A stretch of 64,000 nucleotides of DNA from contig JAZGTN010000052.1 in NCBI GenBank assembly GCA_037783415.1, forward strand, positions 558,001 through 622,000, in the 5' to 3' direction. A program made the position numbers and the translations under genes. Shown one piece after another: positions 59,301 to 64,000 of the stretch; the first letter of the stretch is position 1, and each line of letters begins with the position of its first letter. Source of the stretch: Leptasterias polaris (taxonomy: Eukaryota > Echinodermata > Asteroidea > Forcipulatida > Asteriidae). The notes beneath the pieces were generated by a model. That model had not been told where the DNA came from. It was given only the letters and a program-made list of their open reading frames with translations, and made no database searches.

Positions 59301-59403
59301 CTCGTCTTGGTCTAAGGAGACCGTCTGGTAACCCACGGTGTGTTCGGAGCCTTCGAAGGAGGGTTCGTGTGGAAGGCTGTAGCCAGTGCTCATGATTAAT
59401 ATT
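38301..59403 (-). CDS. FOXRED2: FAD-dependent oxidoreductase domain-containing protein 2 (5' end outside window)
   Basis: A luminal ER flavoprotein (ERFAD) that in mammals works with SEL1L and OS-9 in ER-associated degradation. Eight minus-strand exons, all GT-AG and phase-compatible: 59403-59152, 58456-58178, 56041-55875, 54517-54352, 53298-53171, 41879-41769, 39290-39188 and 38559-38301. They give 487 residues to the stop; human is 684, so about the first 190, with signal peptide and first FAD motif, are missing. Visible blocks: LILGRGNSAFETA (second nucleotide-binding glycine motif), [94 protein letters not shown] and HHIVEDFLTDWTAPV. The C-terminus ends VWAHK, without a KDEL-like retrieval signal. 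One intron is 11.3 kb. Identity is firm. Confidence 0.93.
40881..41129. mobile_element. MITE with 27-bp terminal inverted repeats
   Basis: GGCCCAATTTCATGGCTCTG plus CTTACCG at the left is mirrored exactly by CGGTAAG plus CAGAGCCATGAAATTGGGCC at the right. The interior repeats GAATTCTGCGC and TTCCCTGCT words. It lies in a FOXRED2 intron. Confidence 0.88.
41380..41572 (-). mobile_element. tRNA-derived SINE, family B
   Basis: Read on the minus strand it begins GTTGGCTCAGTGGTTTCTTT, then a B box in CCCGGTTTGAATCCCACCTC. The body includes CCATTTGGGGGTTTTTCC. It matches the copies at 13125, 50601 and 61503. Confidence 0.75.
41960..42319. mobile_element. TTAAAGG-ended MITE (superfamily member)
   Basis: It starts TTAAAGGCTAAGTATACCTT and ends GTATACAGACCCTTTAA. 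The interior includes CTATCGCCGAAAATCC, GAATACACAATCTGAGAAGC and AAATTTTGGGGCATAAAA, matching the element at 7179 in the opposite orientation. It lies only 87 bp from the piggyBac element. Confidence 0.8.
42406..43174 (+). mobile_element. Short piggyBac-type element with TTAA target duplication
   Basis: TTAA at 42402-42405 and 43175-43178 flank a 769-bp element. The ends are CCCTTTCAATACC (left) and GGTATTAAAAGGG (right), a 13-bp inverted repeat with one mismatch. TTAA duplication and CCC-type ends define piggyBac transposons. Just inside the left end the palindrome TGTCGAGTTTACTCGACA occurs twice (42421-42438 and 42466-42483). A partial transposase-like frame lies inside, but no catalytic domain fits in the remaining length, so the element is non-autonomous and internally deleted. 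It lies in the 11.3-kb FOXRED2 intron. Confidence 0.88.
42563..42991 (+). pseudogene. Truncated N-terminal piece of a piggyBac-like transposase
   Basis: An open frame of up to 142 residues; a second start is at 42693 (MAVRDLEVLVEIF). It carries an acidic stretch, DSEISEEEPSEDSDETRD, followed by a basic, Gly/Arg/Pro-rich part with RRVLGRGPGGPRP. Acidic, disordered N-termini are usual in piggyBac transposases. The DDE catalytic domain and the C-terminal zinc-binding motif are absent. The assignment rests mainly on position inside TTAA-flanked termini; the sequence alone would not be diagnostic. Confidence 0.55.
43192..43333 (+). mobile_element. tRNA-derived SINE, family A
   Basis: TACATAGCTCAGTTTGCAGA (A box) and GCAGGTTCCAGTTCTGCTC (degenerate B box) are followed by the tail TTTGTTCAACCCCAAATTAT and TTTACCCAGTCAGTTTTCCT. 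It starts 17 bp from the right end of the piggyBac element. Confidence 0.75.
45209..45357. mobile_element. MITE with AGACCCCTTGCATATGACG ends
   Basis: AGACCCCTTGCATA on the left mirrors TATGCAAGGGGTCT on the right, an inverted repeat of about 14 bp. TGACGTCA near the left end and the overall plan resemble the element at 24010. Confidence 0.78.
45652..45752. repeat. 101-bp near-perfect hairpin
   Basis: GGGTCGATTTCACAAAACTC and TTCCTAACTTAGGACTAGTC are mirrored by GACTAGTC-TTAAGTTAGGAA and GAGTTTTGTGAAATCGACCC, leaving a loop of about 20 bases that itself contains CCTAGG. Such elements are typical of short fold-back MITEs. It lies in the large FOXRED2 intron. Confidence 0.92.
46623..46925 (-). 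mobile_element. tRNA-derived SINE, family A, full-length copy
   Basis: On the minus strand the head has GATAGCTCAGTTGGTATAGC and the B box GGTTCAAGTTCCGCTC. The body matches 4931-5222 (GTGCCAGTCAGAAGCCA, TATGATACAACCTGGGAAG and GATGCAACTTTTTATTTCAA, written here in plus orientation). It contains a run of G residues at 46744-46760. It lies in the large FOXRED2 intron. Confidence 0.82.
47317..47702. mobile_element. TTAAAGG-ended MITE with perfect 28-bp TIRs
   Basis: The left end starts TTAAAGGCACTGGACACGTT and continues TGGTAATT; the right end is its exact complement. The interior contains AACAAACCTGTGAACATTTG, CGGTCATCGAAGTTGC and TGCCTGAAAAAGGCTTCGG. This is the best-preserved member of the TTAAAGG superfamily here; related pieces lie at 7179, 24762, 27840, 41960, near 44690 and near 63090. 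Confidence 0.92.
48761..49347 (+). repeat. Five-copy tandem array of a 116-bp SINE-like unit
   Basis: Units start at 48761, 48877, 48993, 49109 and 49225 with TGCTCAGTGTCATTA and are nearly identical. Each contains GAGTGTGGGTTCGAATCCTG, a perfect Pol III B-box word, about 80 bases into the unit. There is no clear A box. The array looks like amplification of part of a tRNA-derived SINE. The open reading across several units arises because 116 is not a multiple of three and one frame happens to stay open. It lies in the large FOXRED2 intron. Confidence 0.95.
50601..50785 (-). mobile_element. tRNA-derived SINE, family B (degenerate)
   Basis: TTCAGTTTTAGATGTGGGAG followed by GAAAACCCATGCAGTCAGGT and CTGAAGACCCAATCCACA follows the order of words in the 41380 and 61503 copies, all antisense. 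The tRNA-like head is strongly altered. Confidence 0.65.
51756..51965. repeat. 55-bp direct duplication with 155-bp period
   Basis: CATATCTTATTTACTGAG and GAATGATTTTAGTTTCAAGT at 51756-51810 are repeated at 51911-51965 with a few changes. The stretch between them is not duplicated further within the region. Confidence 0.8.
53688..53785. mobile_element. Partial copy of the 24010 MITE
   Basis: ATAGACCTTACACATTGACG followed by AGCCGCCATCTTAGAGGTAA and ATGATGAAACAAAGGAAAC matches the left half of 24010-24188. It breaks off after GGCGCACA, and the right inverted repeat is missing. Confidence 0.8.
53874..54232. mobile_element. Fold-back MITE, family 2, copy 2
   Basis: A homologue of 19615-19974 over its full length: GAGTTAGATTTGAATGATGT at the left, AGCAAACCCTGGTACCATTG in the centre, and ATTCAAATCTAACTCGCAAG at the right. 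It lies in a FOXRED2 intron, about 120 bp from the exon at 54352-54517. Confidence 0.88.
54700..54870 (-). mobile_element. Relic of a LINE RT C-terminus
   Basis: The minus strand reads FRKNLQTHLFNEAF after an interrupted block starting SFSQA, which follows the pattern of the intact C-terminal block at 61800-62244 (HAFSHSAAELWNSLP...FKSKLKTYLF). Stops interrupt it. A weak call. Confidence 0.45.
57072..57375 (+). mobile_element. tRNA-derived SINE, family A, full-length copy bracketed by its own tail
   Basis: The head is GGATAGCTCAGTTGGTAGAG at about 57247, with a B-box word AGGTTCAAATTCCGCTCC. The body upstream (CCCTTAAGGTGATCCCCTGG and CTACATGGCAGCTAACG) is the complement of the 4931 and 46623 copies. 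The word TTTACCCAGTCAGTTTCCCTT occurs both near 57072 (as CCTAGTCAGTTTCCCTTG) and near 57347, so the tail flanks the unit on both sides. Confidence 0.8.
58776..58983. mobile_element. Fold-back element with GTCGAAACGT arms
   Basis: The left arm AAAATAGTTAGCGGCCTGAC mirrors the right arm GTCAGGCCATTAACTATTTT; the pairing continues through CAAAGTCTTCCTCAAAGGCT and AGCCTTCGATAAAGACTCTG. A piece of the same sequence occurs near 31298-31350 (GACGTTTCGACCCTAACAGA). It lies between two FOXRED2 exons. Confidence 0.85.
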
Positions 59404-59419
59404 CTGGAAAGTATGTTCA

Positions 59420-60490
59420 ATGTAAAAATGTAATCACACTATCTCGGGACAAATAGACCAGCTTAAGCAGAAACTATTTCCTAAAAAATTCCTGCTAAGC
59501 AAAAGTAAACACGATACCAGTCACATATTGTATATGTGACATGGTATTTTGGCTGGTAACCTTATTCTGGTAAGCATACTTTTGTTGTGTTGGGCCCTGG
59601 CTTACAACCAATGAAAGAGCACGTCCACCTCCTTTAGCCAGTGACCCATGCAAGATCACTTTTAGAAAAATCAAGGGCAAATGTTTTCAAACATAGCTTC
59701 TGAAATAAGATCTGCGCAAAAATGTAATCACCTAGTCTGGCTAAAAACAAATGAAACAGCATGTCCTCCACCCAAATTTTTAAACCGGTGAGCCGCCCAT
59801 AAGATCAGTTTAAGAAAAATCAAGGGCAAATTTTCCGAACACAGCTTCTAAAATATGATCGATGCAAAAATGTAATCACATTATCTGGCTAACAACCAAT
59901 GAAACAATACAACCTCCTTTTCAATAGTTTAGCAAATGAGCCGTTTTATATCAGTTTTAGAAAAAAACACAGACATATTTGTTCAAACATGACTTCCAAA
60001 ATACGATAAATGAAATCACTTAATCTGGTTAACAACCAATGCAATGGCACGTCCTCATTCCAAGCTTTTAGCAATTGAGCCTTGCAACAATAAAAAAGGG
60101 CCACTTTTTCAAACACGGCTTTTACAATTTGATCAAAGTAAAAATGTAATCACACTTATAGTCTGGCTAACAACCAACAAAACAACAAGTCTACCTCCTC
60201 AGTTGTTTGACAAATGAGCCGTGCAATCAGTTTTTAGAAAAACCAAGGGCACATTTTTCCAATCACGACTTCTAAAACATGATCAATATCAGAATCAAAT
60301 CTAAACAATCAGGCTAATAATGCATTGATGTCTCCATTTCTCAATTCTCAACCAAATAAGCCACGCAAGACAAATTCTACCAAAATTCAAGGGCAAATTT
60401 TCCAAACATGGCTTTTAAATTACGATCAATGTAAAAATGTAATCAATCCCCATACAATCTATAGCTAACCAATGACGTTTTTATTGGCAA
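59420..60490. repeat. Diverged tandem array of a roughly 140-bp unit
   Basis: At least six units run head to tail. Each contains CTGGCTAACAACCAATGAAA-like, AAATGAGCCGTGCAATCAGT-like, AATCAAGGGCAAATTTTCC-like and AAAATGTAATCACA-like words, in that order. Units differ by many substitutions and small indels, so the array is old. It begins 17 bp upstream of the FOXRED2 exon 59403-59152. Confidence 0.88.
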
Positions 60491-61502
60491 TCGCGAATTT
60501 GATGAAATAACAAGCATCTGAATGATATGTATACCTTCTGTATAAGGTAATTGCATTTGGGTAATAATGACTTTGAGTCAATAGCAAAGCAATATATTCC
60601 ACTTAACCCTGTTTTTCCACACGACTTCCCCACCAATCATTTCTCAGGCTCACCCTCCAGATGTCACGTCCTCTTACTTTTTATACAATTTCATTTTTTT
60701 GTTTTAGGGGATTTACGAAACGCAATACTGCCAAACTGAACGCATGCCTGAGCTCGTCATGCGATGTGTAGGAACATTTGCCAGTGAGATGGAGTTGAAG
60801 AGACAGTTGAATGCACAGTTGAGGGACTTCAGGTCGTGTAAAACGCTCACGTTAGATGTCTTAACTCGGCACAGAATTAGAAGAAAGCTCTCCGGCTTAA
60901 CACAAGGCCACATAATAATGGAATATTTGAGCAATCCAAGTCCGAGATAAGACAGAGGAGAGAAAAAACCTCACACAAAAAACCCCCAGAGAGGCTTTGA
61001 GACCTACTGATACAAAACAAAAGAAACCCTTTGAGAAGGTAGAGGAGCATTTTGTTGCCTTAGTAAATCCAGGCAGTCAGCCAGAAAGTCAATTTACACA
61101 GCTATCGAAAATCAGTGATTCTTGACGTTATTTAATTTGGAAAGGGCTTTATTTGGTTTAGTGCATACAATCACGTTATAATTGGCTTAATGTGCACTTC
61201 AACATGTTTGGAGTACGTGCGTATTTGTTTTATTTTAATTCAATTGCAACTTGTAAAAGACAGGACTTGATCGGCAGATAAAGCTGCATGATAAATAACT
61301 TGACAGCGAACTTGTTACAGGGAAAAAGTTTCGCTGTATAACTTGGCAATTTGTTTGATTGAGTAATTCTTGTCAGTTCCTGTTTCCAGGCTTCTTGTTT
61401 TTATAGTATTTAAAATCCAAAGCTTAAAATAACAAAAACCACTTTATAAAAATAATAATAACAATTTCGTTTATTTTATGACACATCCAACAGAACAATT
61501 AG

Positions 61503-61702
61503 TGCCAATGACAAGATGAATAGGAAACGAGAAGAAATGTTCTGTTATAGATATTGGAGAAAAAACCCCAAGTGGGGAAACCCACGCAATCAGGTATGGA
61601 CTGAAAACACAATCCAGATACAAGGCTCTGGTGTGAGGTGGGATTCGAACCGGGGTCCACAAAAGTGAAAGGCAGTGAAAGAAACCACCGAGCCAACCCG
61701 TA
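61503..61702 (-). mobile_element. tRNA-derived SINE, family B
   Basis: On the minus strand: GTTGGCTCGGTGGTTTCTTT and the B box in CCCGGTTCGAATCCCACCTC. The following body matches 41380-41572. This is the best-preserved head of the family in the window. Confidence 0.8.
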
Positions 61703-61719
61703 GTGATCTCAAATTAAGG

Positions 61720-61723
<4 letters not shown>

Positions 61724-61762
<39 letters not shown>
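61724..61762. repeat. (AAT)n microsatellite
   Basis: About thirteen uninterrupted AAT units lie immediately downstream, on the minus strand, of the LINE 3' end described next. Such tails are common at LINE 3' termini. Confidence 0.92.
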
Positions 61763-61763
<1 letters not shown>

Positions 61764-62244
61764 CAGGCATTTATACTGCGCTTTTCCAAAACATGATCAA
61801 AGCGCATAACAAAAGAAAAGGATAAATTAAAACAAGCTAGAACAAAACTTAAATCTACTATTTAGGAAAGAGATAAGTTTTAAGTTTACTCTTAAATGTA
61901 ACAACACAAGAAGAATCACGGACACTAATTGGGAGACTGTTCCAAAGTTCAGCAGCAGAGTGTGAGAAGGCGTGTTTGCCATAAGATAATCTGGACTTGT
62001 GAGTGTTAAGCCGAGTTCTATCGGAAGAAGAACGGAGTCCTTGACGGTTGCTTTGGCAAAGATGAAACATATCAGAGAGATAAGGTGGAGCAATGTCCTT
62101 CAAACATTTAAAAACATATAGAAGAGTTTTGAACTGGATGCGTTTCTCCATGGGTAGCCAGTGTAGTTTAGCGAGTAAGGGGGATCCATGAGCTCTCCAA
62201 CACAGCGCAGTAACATATTTCACTACACAGAGAATGCATTTCAT
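61763..62244 (-). mobile_element. 3' end of a CR1/L2-like LINE
   Basis: The minus strand is open for the last 128 residues of a reverse transcriptase, ending at 61858. It has LAKLHWLPMEKRIQFKTLLY, VFKCLKDIAPPYLSDMF, RLNTHKSRLSYGKHAFSHSA, AELWNSLPISVRDSS and FKSKLKTYLFPK. This LHWLP...FK.L.G.APPYL...WN.LP...LKT.LF order is typical of CR1/L2-like elements. The 5' part is missing, as usual after incomplete reverse transcription; the 3' end is followed by (AAT)n. Confidence 0.88.
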
Positions 62245-64000
62245 ATTTTCAAAAAATAAACATTTTACTTTTTAGTCTAAAAGCTTACATGGTACAAGTT
62301 AAAGTGGTGGTGCAATTTGTTTTCTTGGTATCTGTTGGAATATCATCATTTTTGAGAAATATTTCTGTATGAATATTTTTCTTAAATTATCTTTTAAATT
62401 GCCAGGCTGAAATTTTCCAACTATGAGCACTTAAAAAAATAAAAAAATAAAAGTGAAGAAGAAGAAAATGCACCATGTTTGAAAAAAGAAGAAGTAACTT
62501 TCCACAGTTATTTCACAGATAATTTTATAATATATTTACAGAAAACCGGACGTTAGCACAAACAAAGCAAGTTTAATTCAAAGAAAATTGCCTTTAAATA
62601 AATTATTCTAGATTCAATTTACTAGTTGTAACATTTATTTCCACTATTCACAAATAGCAACATTAATAAGATGTAAATATTAGGTGTATTTGTCTTTTGA
62701 GTGAAAATGTTGACAGTTCTGGCAGTTCCTAATACACTTTTTTGCCCAGTGGCTACACAATCTGTCGTTAGACTAAGACCGCATTTAGAGAATCTACAGG
62801 GAAACGGGAAAGAGGAAGAGCAACAAACGGCTTGGATATTCAGTACACTTCCCGGACAAGTTTTTGTTCCCACCGTGGACCCGCTGGGAAACTGAGATAT
62901 AAGATTAGTAGAATTGAAAAGAATTCCACTGGGACAATGAACACAAAATGTGTGCTGACATTTCTAGCATGACTTTATTGATATTTGGCAATTGATGTGT
63001 TATTTATGACAAACCTGGAGTTTTGTTTTCAGTCAAAACTTCTAAAATCAGAAAATCAAGGGCTCATTTAAAGTAAGGTTATAAATTGGTAAATATTCCA
63101 AAAAGTAATGACCATAAAAACTCACTTGGTGGAAGCACTGCAGCTGTTGATAGTATCAAGTATTTTTGAGAAAAGATTCCCTCCAAAGTAATATGTTTTG
63201 GATCATTTTTCATGATAAAAATTGACAGTACTGTAGCTCCAAGAAGTTCTCTTTAAGAACGAAAGAGGATGTTTAGACTGAGGGGCATGTCTACAGATGG
63301 AGAATAAATCTTGACACGTCTTGATAACAGTGAGGCGTGATTTCACATGGCTCAAGTCAAAACCATTTAACCTGTACACAATGTACGTCTGCTCTCAGCA
63401 GTCCAAGACAGTGATAAGAATAACCAGCGTTTTAGTGGACACATCTTGTGTAAACAGTTAAAGGTGTGTGTATACATTTAGTAAGATTTGTTGGATGGTG
63501 GTTGTTGTTGTTGTTGTTGTTGGGGGGAGGTTGTGATTACAACAAGCATACTGAGAATTGCCCATATGCACATATGAAGTTTTCCTGCCAATTCTTTCAG
63601 TTCTTTTAGAATGAGCTCTTTTACGCGCCTGCAGAGCGCTGTGTACAAATCAATGCATATGTCGCTTTGTGAAAACGCTTAACTTCGGGCCAACAGATAT
63701 GCCACTTCGCAGAAGTCGTACAATATGCGTGTTTGGCATCAGGCCAGCGCTAAGTGTTTCAATGGATAAAGTGGTGTATCGTGACATGTCAAGTCGTGGA
63801 AACACAGAATGGCAAATCTAGTGATGTGTCGCTCATTCGAGTTAGTGTAATTACAACAACTATTACGTGCTAGGTCTTGAAACTTGTAAAATGGTAATAG
63901 TAAAGAGTATATAAATAAATTGTATAAAAACAGATTTGCCAAATTTTGTGATTTGTAAATCATATGTAAGTTCATAGCGCGACCGACGACAAGAATGATC

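Larger units (their letters stand above)
60491..64000. other. FOXRED2 upstream intron or flank, no gene recognised
   Basis: Apart from the SINE, microsatellite and LINE fragment listed, this stretch holds AT-rich DNA, a (GTT)n run near 63500 and a partial TTAAAGG-type element near 63090-63240 (AAAAACTCACTTGGTGGAAGC). The open stretch at 60744-60950 shows no family signature. The missing FOXRED2 5' exons were looked for on the minus strand and not found, so they probably lie beyond the right edge. Confidence 0.5.

Noticed and set aside
60744..60950. Open frame of 68 residues rich in Arg and Leu
   Set aside because: Not recognised, short, and without splice or homology support for FOXRED2 or another gene.
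1..64000. CRISPR arrays, prophage, operons or a microbial defence system
   Set aside because: The DNA is clearly from an animal genome with spliced genes; the regular repeats seen are head-to-tail minisatellites without spacers.

Overview
This is genomic DNA from an animal, not a microbe. It holds four multi-exon genes with GT-AG introns, long introns packed with fold-back (MITE-like) elements, tRNA-derived SINEs, LINE 3' ends and minisatellites. The orthologues found (DECR2, CEP72, SPSB3, FOXRED2) and the flavour of the repeats suggest a marine invertebrate deuterostome. An echinoderm, perhaps a sea star, is my best guess, but that rests on recognition of repeats rather than on a search.

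Layout: (1) 736-9553, minus strand: nine coding exons of peroxisomal 2,4-dienoyl-CoA reductase (DECR2), from start codon to a C-terminal AKL peroxisomal signal. This copy carries a one-base frameshift and an altered dinucleotide-binding glycine. (2) 9554-9781: a 228-bp head-to-head spacer that must hold the promoters of both neighbours. (3) 9782-23697, plus strand: fourteen coding exons of the centriolar-satellite protein CEP72, open throughout (1006 aa) and enlarged by one 1350-bp exon. (4) 23698-27307: intergenic, repeats only. (5) 27308-33707, plus strand: SPSB3, a SPRY/SOCS-box substrate receptor, six coding exons with the first one tentative. (6) 33708-38300: 3' flanks of two converging genes, with a minisatellite and several MITEs. 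(7) 38301-59403, minus strand: the last eight coding exons of FOXRED2, an ER flavoprotein of ER-associated degradation; its 5' exons lie beyond the right edge. One 11.3-kb intron holds a short piggyBac element with TTAA target duplication, a 116-bp tandem array and many other repeats. (8) 59404-64000: FOXRED2 intron or upstream DNA with a 140-bp diverged tandem array and a LINE 3' end.

The four genes do not form a pathway: peroxisomal beta-oxidation, centrosome, ubiquitin ligase adaptor and ER quality control. DECR2 and CEP72 probably share a bidirectional promoter; SPSB3 and FOXRED2 converge. No prokaryotic-type system, CRISPR array or phage was seen. The most unusual items are the broken DECR2 frame, the oversized CEP72 exon, the 525-bp fold-back element with internal 54-bp GC-rich repeats, the compact piggyBac derivative, and a recurring hammerhead-like core in several repeats.
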